64,000 nucleotides of DNA from UBA932 sp031548545 (GTDB taxonomy: Bacteria > Bacteroidota > Bacteroidia > Bacteroidales > UBA932), in NCBI GenBank assembly GCA_031548545.1, contig JAVBQY010000003.1, positions 1 to 64,000 of the forward strand, given 5' to 3'. Of this stretch, positions 43,771 to 53,900 are shown one piece after another. Made by a program: the position numbers and the translations under genes. Position 1 is the first letter of the stretch. Each line of letters begins with the position of its first letter. The notes under the pieces are model-generated. The model had not been told where the DNA came from, made no database searches, and saw nothing but the letters and a program-made list of their open reading frames with translations.

Positions 43771-46700
43771 TTATTGCACTAACAATTTGGACGTCTGTTT
43801 ATTTCCATCGACATCCACCAACTGGATAAGATAAAGTCCCGGCATCAGGCCGCTGACATCCACGGAAGTAACCGTACCGGTTACGGGAATATTAGCCTTC
43901 TCTATACCACCGGACATGTTGTAGACATTCATGACGCTACCGCTTTGCCCCGCCTTAAAATTCACGGTCACTTGTCCGCCCGCATTCACCGGATTCGGAT
44001 ACACGGATAAGGCATTTGACGGAGTCTGCGGCGCAAAATCACATACGGCCAATTTATAGCCTTTGTCTGTCTGCATCTCGCAACGATATACACCGGCATC
44101 GCCGTCAGGAACAGAGATATAAGGCTTAGTGGCGCCGGCAATAGCAAGCCCATTTCTATACCATTGGAAAGCCGTATAGTGGAAGCCGCCATTCGTTACA
44201 GGATTACAATTAACGGTGGGCATTTCCGACCATTCATAAGCAATCACCTCTTCTTCCGGCATGCCGACAATGAGCGCCACCTCCCGGCTAATCGTCACGG
44301 CAGAACGGCCGGAAACAATTACCCGGTAAATAGCCGCATCGGCAACCGTTACCGCATTAATAGCGAATGAAGAGGCCGTAGCGCCGTCAATATCCTGCCA
44401 GATGGCATTATCTTTCTTCTGCCACTGGTACTTCAACTCCAACCCTGAAGCCGTAACCATAAATGAAGCCGGTTCGCCGATACAGGCTTTCACCTCTTCC
44501 GGCTGCGTAGCCAGCAAGGTGGGAATAGGCGTTATGGTCAACCGTCCGGGCAGCGGTTTCATGATATACATTTCCGGGAGCGCATTTTCCACTACCGTAG
44601 CAATAGGATACACGCCGGCTTTTGACTGTCCGGACACCACGGCAATAAAGGTCGTCATGTCCAAGACATCGGTCACCGCATGCCCGTCAAATAAGGGACC
44701 GGAAACCGTACCCGTCAATTCGGGAATCGCATCATTTTCAACCATTGTCTTATTATCCGCTGTAATTGTAAGCACGGATTTTGAAATCACACAGGTATCT
44801 TCCGAAGGACTGGATTCCAAATCCGCATCGGCCTCGTATACGGCAGCTACCGAATAACAAATCTGCTGCGCCATAGGCGGATGTACATGCGTATACGTAG
44901 TCGCATCCGTTTCAATTAAAGGGGTGCTTGCGCCATTGGCATATACTTTAAAAGTCACTTTATTATTGTCAGGCCTGGTTAAAACGGCGGCCAGGTTCCA
45001 GTTCCCGACAATAGACTGCGGCAGGAGAGCAAACTGCCCCCTCGATTGGGCAATCAGATTGCCTTTCCCGTTAATTGTAGCGCTTGTCGGGTCTATCCCT
45101 GCGACATAAACAGCTTCATCTCCGGTTTTAGGCGCCTGTATGTATTCATAGGAAATCACCAAATCATCGCCTAACAGAATATCTACCGGAGTAGTCAGCT
45201 CGATATGATTAAACACCGCATCGCCACTTGCATGCACTTGTAAATCGGTCAATGGCTGGGTATGGGCTAATTCTCCATTTCTATAAATATTCAGGGCCAT
45301 ATCCGTTCCCCGTCCTATAACTAACAATTCCACGGCTTTAAGCTTATACCCCTCATATAACATCAGGTCTTCGGCGGTAAAGTAAATAGCAGGTTCCAAA
45401 AATCCTCCGGAGGCCAGTCCAACGCCCGTGCCTGTGGGATTGCGTCCTGTATCCCAGCGCAAAACAACATCAGATTCGTCCTTGCGCACAACTGCGGCTT
45501 GTGCGGTAATCACAGGCGTTTCCGATACGGCAATCACTTCCAAAGGCTGTTTAAAAGGATGCGATATATTGAGCTTTCTTCCCTCATCCCCTTCCAGCTT
45601 TTTGTACAATTTCACATCGCTCTGCAGCGCCTGTAAGTTAAGCGGCATCTTCTTTTGCAAAGCCGACCGTTGTTCCGTCAGGTCAGGCATAGCGGCTCCA
45701 CCTGCACTAATGGGGGCGGATACCAAAGCGGCAGACGGAATCGGCCCTGTCCCGATGGAAATATCGTCAATCATCAGCATCCAGGCATCAATAGACACGC
45801 AATTAATAGCCACATGTTTTGCCTCGGCAGGCAGTACGTAGGAATAACGGGTCCATGGCCCGGAGGGCGCCTCCTCATAGGCCCCCTGAGACAACACATG
45901 GATAAAATCAGCCACCGCATTACCGGTGGTAGAGTATAACACCCTGAATCGTTCACTAAATTGCGAACTATACGATTTAGCCCAAAACGCCACCGTAGCC
46001 TCCGATTCCAGGTTCAACTCAGGACTAATCATCCAGTCATTGTTTTGCACCCCGTCAGTAGCAGCCACACATGCAAAAAACTTCTTCCCGCTATGCGGCG
46101 CCCATTGGTCAGGGAGCGCAGCAGCCATATCTACCGTTTCGCCGGTTGCACGGTCTTTAAATTTAGTCGGACTCATCACCATAAAGGCCATTTTAGCATA
46201 CTCATTCGTAAAAGTGACATTCTCATAAAACGCATAGGTATCCTTATCGTCGCCGTCATAGTAAGTCCAGGAAGCGGTACCCGGAGCATTAATGGCAAAA
46301 TCGGCATGCGCTTCCGCATTATCAAAAACGCCTTTAAACTCAGGTCTTTCAAAATTCCAGGCCAAATCTATAGCCTGGTCCTCATCGTTATATTCCGCCA
46401 CAAGCGCAGTAGGGGCCGCACCGGCCTGTTTCACAACAACTGCAGCGGTATTTCCTCCGGCTGCAATATTGATTATACCGGAGCGTACCAACTGGCTTTT
46501 ATTTTCGGCGCAGCTAAACCGGATACTCGCCTCGTCGGACACAGGCCCGCTCACGTCATCAAGCTGAATCCACGAGTCCGTAGTGCTTGCTTTCCAGGAG
46601 CTTGCATTGGAAGTTAAAGTAATGGCCTGGCCCTGACTGTCTATATTACCCACCTTCATACGCTTGGGCGAAGTCAGGTCCATAAAGGTATAAGTAAAGG

Positions 46701-49700
46701 TAGGTACGACATTCATCGACATATATGAACCTTCAATAAGCAGATTTACAGGTAGCCAACCAAACGTCTGATAACTGGCATATACACTGGTTTCCTGTGA
46801 ACCTCTTAATGCCGTAGAAGGAATTATACGCGCTCCCGCTCCTCCAACCTTTGTAAACACCACATAAAAATTACCGGAGACCACGGCCGGTTTCGGAAAA
46901 GTAACCGTAGTATAACCATTCGTCGAAGGCGTAACAGTAGCGCTGGCCAGCAATGCCCCGACAGTACCCGGAAGATCCGAATACGGGCTGGGCATTTCAG
47001 CATGGACGGCTACTTTTACGGTCACCGTACCCGCAACATTAAATGAATAAAACTTAACAGAAGGAATTTCTCCGGGCGAAGTATTGACAAAACGTTCGGC
47101 AATACCCTGAGGAAATGTCGTATAATTATCACCCACGGCCGTCATAAACACATTCTGGGCGGATTGATAGAAGTAGAGTGCACTTTCATCACCGTAAACA
47201 TTCCAAATGTCGGCCGTACCCCCTACCTGTACGTGCTTTTCGCTCGTGGTATCAACGGTGGCTGCCAGATTAGACACTTCCAGGGAAACATCATGATACA
47301 CCGTGGCGGAAGCAGCCGGATAGGCCGCCACATAGCTGGCGGCAGTAGAAGAGGCTGGAGATCCGCCCGGGGTGCTCCATTTCCAGGACGTAGGGTAGTT
47401 TTTCGACACATCCAGGTAAAAGACCTGTCCGCCATTGCGTGGCAAAGATTGGCCGCGCGATTGCGTATTCCAACCCGTAGAAACGGAAATGAAGTCTATG
47501 TCCGGAGTAACCGCTTTTACCTCAATGGCATTTTCCAATGTTTTCACATCTTCGCCTTCGGTGTTTTTCACCTTCAGCGTAACATTATAGGTGCCCTGAT
47601 GCATATACACTGTCTCCGGATTGGAGAGCGTGCTGGCTGTCATTTCAGCTCCCGGCATGGACCAATCCCACAGCACCACAGGACCTCCAGTAGTTTTATC
47701 TGTAAAAATAACTTTATCGCCCTCATTTATCGTAATAGGGGCCGTAGCGCCATTCATGGCAAAAGCGGCGACAGGACGTACGACATCCACCTCATGGGTA
47801 AATTTAATATTGGGGCGGTAGTCATATAAGGTAGACGTTGAGGCGCCGGAAATATCCAGGGCCGCAGTCGCTGCCCAATAACGAAGTTTCCCGGTCGCCG
47901 GCGTATAAGGCGTTAGCGGATTACGCGTAGCGTCTGTGGGGTATTCCGTTTCTACAATAACCAGCAAGGCGCTGGCGCCGTCATAAGTAAACGAGCCTGC
48001 ATTAAAGGGGAAAGAAGCATACACACCTGCCGGATTGGTATAATTTTGATATTCGGCCACCTTTACCGCTCCGGCAGAGATTGCCCCATAGGTATTGTAC
48101 GCACCTGAGCTAAGGCTTGACACGGAGGCATCCAGCTGTTTAAGATAAACACGCACCGTACTGGTCGTTATCGTCTGGCTTTCGGAACAATACCATGAAA
48201 CGGATGTAATATTATGATTACCTATGCGCTCAATTTCCGCCGGCGTATATAAGGCCGCCGTGTACAATTTAGCCCGGTTAAAACCACTGGTTCCCAAAGG
48301 CAGGGCGCCTTGGGCCGTACCTGTCCCCACAATCAGTTCTTCTTTATTTTTCAACAAGGCGGTTATCGTAACCGTCTTACTGGATTCTTCCGGACTTCCT
48401 GCATTCACCGTTAAGGCAGCGGTATAGGTTCCGGGCACATTATACGTGATCAGCGGCGGTGTTTTGCCGGTAAAACTGGCGGGGGTTCCTCCCTCAAAAG
48501 TCCAGTTCCAGCTGGTGGCGCCATTGGATGCATCTCTGAATGAGATGGACTCCGTCGCATAAAATTCGGTTTTGCTGACCACAAAGCCTGCCGCTACAGC
48601 CCCCGCACGGTAGCCTCCGTTCACATATTCCTCTCCGGAACCCACGGGGTCAAGATAGTCTTTCATCCTTTTTTTCGGATCGGCATTCTGATCATAATGA
48701 TACCATAAAGCGCCGTATATAGAGTTTCCTTTAGGGCTGGCGCAATTCTCCTCCGGGCCGCCGGTCAGGGTGCCCACCACGCGTCCGTTCTGGTCAAACA
48801 AAGGAGAACCGGAAGCGCCGCCCTGCGTTAAGCCGTGTCCATTGGCGGTAGCCACAAAGAGCGCCTGCCAATAAGCGCCGGTCGCTCCGACCTCACCACT
48901 GTTCATTCTGGCCGTATAAGAAACAGCCGGGCTGGTATAGGTAAAAATTTTCTTCACATCCCCGTTAGGATGGCCGATACCCACGCCCGATTGAGGCGCT
49001 ACCCGCCTCCTGTCCCAGCCATTATAATACACTCCGTAATTTTCCGGAATACGGTCGTTCAACTGCAACAGGCTGCCGTCGGAGCCTCCGTGTACCTGAA
49101 TTTGCGTTAACATCGTAGCGCCGACAATCGTATTATTTTGAGACGTCGTATAGGTTCCCGGATTAGGGTCATAGTCGTCTTTACAGCCCGCCACTTCATA
49201 GTTAAAATAATAGATGGCCTTATTCATGTCGGCGGCGGTTTGTCCGTCATAACAGTGGAAGGCGCTTAAGAATATAGGATCAAGGTTACGCGCGGTATTG
49301 TTGATAATAGTTCCGCTACACAAACCGTAACCGCCGCCGGCTATCGGCGTCAAAATACGCGCCACCCCTCTTTTCTGGTCTTGCCAGTTATCTCCTTCCG
49401 GACAGTTAACATTCACCTGGCAGGCCAGGGTGCCGACAAAGCGGATATGCAACTGATCTCCGTCGGCAGACAAATCCATGTGATTATAACCATAACCGAT
49501 AGATGCGATGACTAACTGCAAAGCGCCTGCTTTATCGGTTGTTCGTACAGGAGGGACATACTCCAGGGTAATTTGGTCACCGGGAAGCGGCTGTGTGGCA
49601 TACTCCTGCCGTTTAGGGTTGGTGTTGGAGGTAAAGGCGCCTATCACCTGGCCTTTGGCCGCATTATACAAGAAAAGGTGGCCACCCTCCGGGATAATAA

Positions 49701-50076
49701 ACTTATCATAGGTCAGCAACAAGGCAATGGCATTGGGCACTTTCAGCGTCAGGCGCCAAATAGACTGCCCGTTGGGAAGCACGGTCCATTCTCCGGAGTT
49801 TTCCGGTGTAAGGTGAACCGGAATTTCATAAAAGGCACGGGGAGGCATCCCCGCAGCTTCCCGGATCTTGTCTTCCGCTTTCAAAGCGGCGACATCAAAG
49901 TCAGGCTGCACGTGACGCAGCTGTTGCGCGCTCATCGGCGCAATGCCCGGATGTAAGAAACTGGGAGGTGTTCCGCCTTCGCTGATTTGCGCCCCCAGAG
50001 AGAGGGTGCAGCAAAGAGAAAGGCAAACCAAAAGGTATTTTAGAAAAAAGAGTCGTCTGTTCATGGTATTTTTCAT
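43771..50076 (-). CDS. Giant T9SS-secreted protease-adhesin (lysyl-endopeptidase-like S1 domain)
   Basis: A 2101-residue protein; signal peptide ends LGAQ (about residue 30); a start at Met5 is possible. After a propeptide-like region (about 31-200) comes a trypsin-like peptidase with a full triad: His274 (SAFHCYD), Asp333 (GGSDGSLL) and Ser422 (GGASGSPLF), as in Lys-C/Achromobacter protease I types. Then follow PKD domains (about 500-575 and 775-950), further beta-sandwiches, a BACON-like domain (about 1180), a gingipain-type cleaved-adhesin segment (NDWMISPELNL, near 1390), an MBG-like domain (about 1800), an Ig-like domain and a C-terminal type A T9SS sorting domain (about 2025-2101). It overlaps no gene and starts 3 nt after the barrel upstream. 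Confidence 0.85.
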   Translation of the reverse strand: MKNTMNRRLFFLKYLLVCLSLCCTLSLGAQISEGGTPPSFLHPGIAPMSAQQLRHVQPDFDVAALKAEDKIREAAGMPPRAFYEIPVHLTPENSGEWTVLPNGQSIWRLTLKVPNAIALLLTYDKFIIPEGGHLFLYNAAKGQVIGAFTSNTNPKRQEYATQPLPGDQITLEYVPPVRTTDKAGALQLVIASIGYGYNHMDLSADGDQLHIRFVGTLACQVNVNCPEGDNWQDQKRGVARILTPIAGGGYGLCSGTIINNTARNLDPIFLSAFHCYDGQTAADMNKAIYYFNYEVAGCKDDYDPNPGTYTTSQNNTIVGATMLTQIQVHGGSDGSLLQLNDRIPENYGVYYNGWDRRRVAPQSGVGIGHPNGDVKKIFTYTSPAVSYTARMNSGEVGATGAYWQALFVATANGHGLTQGGASGSPLFDQNGRVVGTLTGGPEENCASPKGNSIYGALWYHYDQNADPKKRMKDYLDPVGSGEEYVNGGYRAGAVAAGFVVSKTEFYATESISFRDASNGATSWNWTFEGGTPASFTGKTPPLITYNVPGTYTAALTVNAGSPEESSKTVTITALLKNKEELIVGTGTAQGALPLGTSGFNRAKLYTAALYTPAEIERIGNHNITSVSWYCSESQTITTSTVRVYLKQLDASVSSLSSGAYNTYGAISAGAVKVAEYQNYTNPAGVYASFPFNAGSFTYDGASALLVIVETEYPTDATRNPLTPYTPATGKLRYWAATAALDISGASTSTLYDYRPNIKFTHEVDVVRPVAAFAMNGATAPITINEGDKVIFTDKTTGGPVVLWDWSMPGAEMTASTLSNPETVYMHQGTYNVTLKVKNTEGEDVKTLENAIEVKAVTPDIDFISVSTGWNTQSRGQSLPRNGGQVFYLDVSKNYPTSWKWSTPGGSPASSTAASYVAAYPAASATVYHDVSLEVSNLAATVDTTSEKHVQVGGTADIWNVYGDESALYFYQSAQNVFMTAVGDNYTTFPQGIAERFVNTSPGEIPSVKFYSFNVAGTVTVKVAVHAEMPSPYSDLPGTVGALLASATVTPSTNGYTTVTFPKPAVVSGNFYVVFTKVGGAGARIIPSTALRGSQETSVYASYQTFGWLPVNLLIEGSYMSMNVVPTFTYTFMDLTSPKRMKVGNIDSQGQAITLTSNASSWKASTTDSWIQLDDVSGPVSDEASIRFSCAENKSQLVRSGIINIAAGGNTAAVVVKQAGAAPTALVAEYNDEDQAIDLAWNFERPEFKGVFDNAEAHADFAINAPGTASWTYYDGDDKDTYAFYENVTFTNEYAKMAFMVMSPTKFKDRATGETVDMAAALPDQWAPHSGKKFFACVAATDGVQNNDWMISPELNLESEATVAFWAKSYSSQFSERFRVLYSTTGNAVADFIHVLSQGAYEEAPSGPWTRYSYVLPAEAKHVAINCVSIDAWMLMIDDISIGTGPIPSAALVSAPISAGGAAMPDLTEQRSALQKKMPLNLQALQSDVKLYKKLEGDEGRKLNISHPFKQPLEVIAVSETPVITAQAAVVRKDESDVVLRWDTGRNPTGTGVGLASGGFLEPAIYFTAEDLMLYEGYKLKAVELLVIGRGTDMALNIYRNGELAHTQPLTDLQVHASGDAVFNHIELTTPVDILLGDDLVISYEYIQAPKTGDEAVYVAGIDPTSATINGKGNLIAQSRGQFALLPQSIVGNWNLAAVLTRPDNNKVTFKVYANGASTPLIETDATTYTHVHPPMAQQICYSVAAVYEADADLESSPSEDTCVISKSVLTITADNKTMVENDAIPELTGTVSGPLFDGHAVTDVLDMTTFIAVVSGQSKAGVYPIATVVENALPEMYIMKPLPGRLTITPIPTLLATQPEEVKACIGEPASFMVTASGLELKYQWQKKDNAIWQDIDGATASSFAINAVTVADAAIYRVIVSGRSAVTISREVALIVGMPEEEVIAYEWSEMPTVNCNPVTNGGFHYTAFQWYRNGLAIAGATKPYISVPDGDAGVYRCEMQTDKGYKLAVCDFAPQTPSNALSVYPNPVNAGGQVTVNFKAGQSGSVMNVYNMSGGIEKANIPVTGTVTSVDVSGLMPGLYLIQLVDVDGNKQTSKLLVQ

Positions 50077-50079
50077 TTT

Positions 50080-50925
50080 TTATAAACCGAATGTCAAGCG
50101 AAGATTAAGACCCACAGCCATTGGCCGGAATGCGGAAACCAATCCGGTATCCAAGGCTCCTGAAGAATAAGTATATTTCGGCGGAGAAGACGTCAATGTC
50201 GAATTATCTTCGGCAAATGTCACCAGTGCTGCATCCGACTTCTTTTGCATATTATTCAGGCCATAGTTAAAATATAAACCTGCATAAAAGCTCATTCTTT
50301 CAGTAAGGGATAAACGGTATCCGGCTTCCAAATGCAATTGTACGGCTATGTTCGCTTCATAAGAGCCCGAATATTCTTTTACGCCCTTAGGGGTATTCGG
50401 GGCAAACAAGGCGTCTATATTATACTCGACGGCCTCATAATCCAGGTACACAGCATTGGTTTGGTGTCCTGCCGCCTGCGCCGTATAGTTCGTACTTACC
50501 GGAATACCGATTTTACAGCCGCCGGCAAACTGAAAGGCGTGCTTATCTGCCAAAGGCAGGGTATAACGGCCCAACAAAGGAATTTCCAGCATCAACAACG
50601 ACTGCTTTTCAGTAAAGCCCGACAGGGTATAATCAAAACGGCCGGCAGCCTGCTGAGCGCTCAGCGAGGCCTTATTCATACGAAGTTCGGCGCCGTAATA
50701 AGACATATCGATTCCTGAAAGGAGGCTCCACGATGTATTAAAATTATAGGCATAGCCCACTCCGCCGCCGCCGCCGAAACCATTAGACAAAGTAGCTCCG
50801 TCGACACTATAACTCAGTGTCTGGAGGCCGCCAAAGCCATTTACAGATAACTCATGCTTGTTTTGGCCGTTCACCGTATTTCCGATAAGTAATGAAAGGC
50901 CTATTATTATAATTAATCTTCTCAT
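50080..50925 (-). CDS. Outer-membrane beta-barrel (PF13568-like), partner barrel 1
   Basis: A 281-residue exported barrel with a leader ending NGQ (about residue 21). Strand pattern and ends (HELSVNGFGGLQTLSYSV, FGGGGGVGYAYNF, VGLNLRLTFGL) match the 42928-43752 paralogue. A five-Gly run is encoded by GCC repeats on the plus strand, which can change length without frameshift. It lies 21 bp after the 1993-residue adhesin and 3 bp before the protease-adhesin, so cargo and barrel genes alternate in one transcript. Confidence 0.82.
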   Translation of the reverse strand: MRRLIIIIGLSLLIGNTVNGQNKHELSVNGFGGLQTLSYSVDGATLSNGFGGGGGVGYAYNFNTSWSLLSGIDMSYYGAELRMNKASLSAQQAAGRFDYTLSGFTEKQSLLMLEIPLLGRYTLPLADKHAFQFAGGCKIGIPVSTNYTAQAAGHQTNAVYLDYEAVEYNIDALFAPNTPKGVKEYSGSYEANIAVQLHLEAGYRLSLTERMSFYAGLYFNYGLNNMQKKSDAALVTFAEDNSTLTSSPPKYTYSSGALDTGLVSAFRPMAVGLNLRLTFGL

Positions 50926-50946
50926 AATGCTATTTCTTTAAACACA

Positions 50947-53900
50947 TTAATACACAACAATTTTCTGCGTTTCTACAGTTCCGTCGGGCAACTGTATCTG
51001 TAAGAGATAAACGCCCATATTTTCCGGAGGAGTAATACTGTCCGAAACATCAGCATAATGCCGTATCAACTTACCGGCAAGGTCATAGACCGAAACGTTC
51101 ACCTTGCTGACGCCTTCCGGCAGAGAAAGGCTCAACAATGCTCCGGCGGCTACCGGATTAGGATATACGGTTATTCCGGTCGCATGTTGCACCACCTGGC
51201 TCCTGCAGGTATGATGCCATTGGCCGGTTGACTGCATGCGTACATCGGCATAATAACTGTTGCGGTCATTATTGAAGGCAATATAATTATCTGTTTCCAA
51301 GACTTCCGTACTGCCGTCACGGTACCATTTGAAAGCGTCAAAGGTATATCCGCCGTTATTGAGCGGGTTATTGACAATAGCCAGGGTCTTGCCCCAACGT
51401 TCAACATACAATGGTTTGGCCGTACTACCCAACGCCTCAGAGACAACCAGCCTATAACTCATGCTTCCGACAGAAGGCACGGTCGCTGTAATTACAATAT
51501 CGGCCTTGTGTTTATCGAATACGAGCTGCTTCGGCGTACCTGTGGTATAAGGATCTCCGTTAATTTTAATATCGCCGGCGCCATTAATAGAAAGCATGAT
51601 GCTATTGTCACCGCAGGCAGCCATGTATTGCATGTGGTCATCAACAGCCAGGGGCTCATTGTTAATCGTAATGCCGGTCACCTCCGGAGTCTGCCTAACG
51701 AATACCACTTCAATAAGATGGTTCGCAGCCACGTTCGTAAAGGTATAATAAGCATTCTCTACGGCAGTGGAATTATTGCTGCCGTCAATCAGGACTTCCG
51801 CAATGCGGTAATAATTATCGGGGATGATGACAAAGTTCTTGGTAGCCCCATGGTTTACAGTCACCGACCCGGCGGGTAAAATAGTACCGCCAACGCCGGC
51901 TGTAGCCGTAAGGACATAAGTAAGGCGTTCAAATGTCGCTTCGATGGTATGGTCGGCCGATATCGCCGTAAAGGCATACGTACCGCTGCTCACCGCCGCT
52001 GCATTATTGACCCCGTCAATCAATACCTGTGCAATCTTATAGCCGGTAGCGGGCTTAATGGTGTAGCTGCTATTGGTACCATGCGCCCGGGTCAATACAC
52101 CAGCCGGAGTTATAGTACCACCGGCTCCGGCTGTGGCCGTTATCGTATAAGTCAATTGAGAGAAACTTGCGGCAATCGTATGGTCGGCGGTGATATTGGC
52201 GAAGGTATAGCTGGCAGCAGTAACCGCTGCGGCATTGTCCACACCGTCAATCAGGACAGACTGCAGTTTATAGCCGGCATCCGGCACTATGCTATAACTT
52301 TGGCTACTGCCGTAATCGGCCGTCAGGGTTCCGGCCGGAACAATCGTTCCGCCATTACCGGCCGTTGCATTGAGGGTGTAGGTAAGCAGGGTAAAGGCCG
52401 CTTCGATGGTATGGCTGGTATTGATATCGGTAAAAGTATAACTACCGGCGGTTACGGCGGCTGCATTATCAAGGCCGTCCACCAGCACGCGGCTTAGCCT
52501 GTAGCCGGTATTGGGCGTAAAGGTATAGCTTTGCGCCGAGCCATGGGACACGGACAAGGTGCCGGACGGTGAAATACTACCGTTCAAATCACTTGTAGCG
52601 GTTATGGTGTAGGTCATCGGAGTAAAAGAAGCGTCGATGGAATGATTTTCATTGATATTCGTAAACGTATAGGTATAGGAACTATTGGCTACAGCCAAAG
52701 GATCCGGAACGCCATCTACCAATACGTTGCCGATACTGAAGCCTGTATTGGCCGTAATGACAAAAGATTTATCATCACCGGCCAGGGCTCCCACCGCACC
52801 GGAAGGAGTGATTGCACCACCGTGACCGGCCGTAGCAGCAATCGTATACTGAGATGACATAAAAGAAGCAGTTATGGTATGTGCGGCGTCTACATTTGTA
52901 AAGGTATAATGACCGGCAGCTACAGCCGAAGGAGTGTTTACTCCGTCGACCAACACTTCACTGATGGCATAAGCAGGGTCTGCTGTTATTTGGAACGCCT
53001 GGTCACGGCCTTCATATACGGGGGTTGCACCGGCTGGGCTTATTGAACCGCCGGCTCCGGCTGAAGAAGAAATCATATGCGTTACCGGTTCCACACGGAT
53101 ATTGTCAATATAAATATCGGTACCCACTAAGCCAATAGCCTCAAACACCAATCGTCCCATAGTCATCTGCGAACAATCCAAGGTAACGGTATATTCATAC
53201 CAGCCTATAGCAGGGGCCGCAGGCTCCAGATGCCTGTTCCGCCTTACGGTCAGCACCGGGGTCTGATCAGTATACACACCGTATTTATCTGTTAAATAGA
53301 CATTCACCCGGTCGTCTTTCATACTGTTCCCCTCATCACGGTACATATAAAATTTTAACACGTAATTATTGCCGCTAAAATCAAGTACCGGAAGGGTAAG
53401 GGCTACACGGGTCCCGCTTTTAGCTAAAAAACTATTAAAGCCTAACATCCCGGCGCCGGACTGCGGGTAACAGTTCTGGGGAAAGCCCATGGTCTTGGTT
53501 ACATTTTCCCAAAAAACCGTTTCGGTCGTTTCATTCTTATAACATTGTTTAATAAAAACTTTTCTTTCATCGGGCTGAATATCATCGAAGCCTTCAACAA
53601 AAGGAAGCGCCCTCGGGGTCATACAGGGAGACTCACTCACCACAATTTCCTGCTCCACAGGAGCCGACTCGCAATAGTTGTCATACACCACGGATACACC
53701 GTAGTTATAGCTTCCGGGCAAGGCCGATTCATCTTTCAGGATGTTATCGAAAACCGGATTCACATTAAGTTTCACACCGTTCCTGTAAACATTAAATCCT
53801 TTGCGGTTAATATCTTCAGCGCCGGCTAAAGCGCCTATACACCAACTACCGCGGGCGATCTGAGCAGAAAGAGGAGCCCAGGACTGGCCGTCGTAAATCA

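Noticed and set aside
45961..47829. Several long plus-strand open frames across the protease-adhesin gene
   Set aside because: All are antisense to the 2101-residue protein, with basic, low-information sequence and no start context.
50760..50777. GCC trinucleotide run in barrel 1 as a phase switch
   Set aside because: A three-base unit changes the Gly run length but not the frame.
51700..53076. Regular repeats that could be read as a CRISPR array
   Set aside because: Units are about 230 bp, in frame, and encode InlB-type protein repeats; no short identical repeat with unique spacers.
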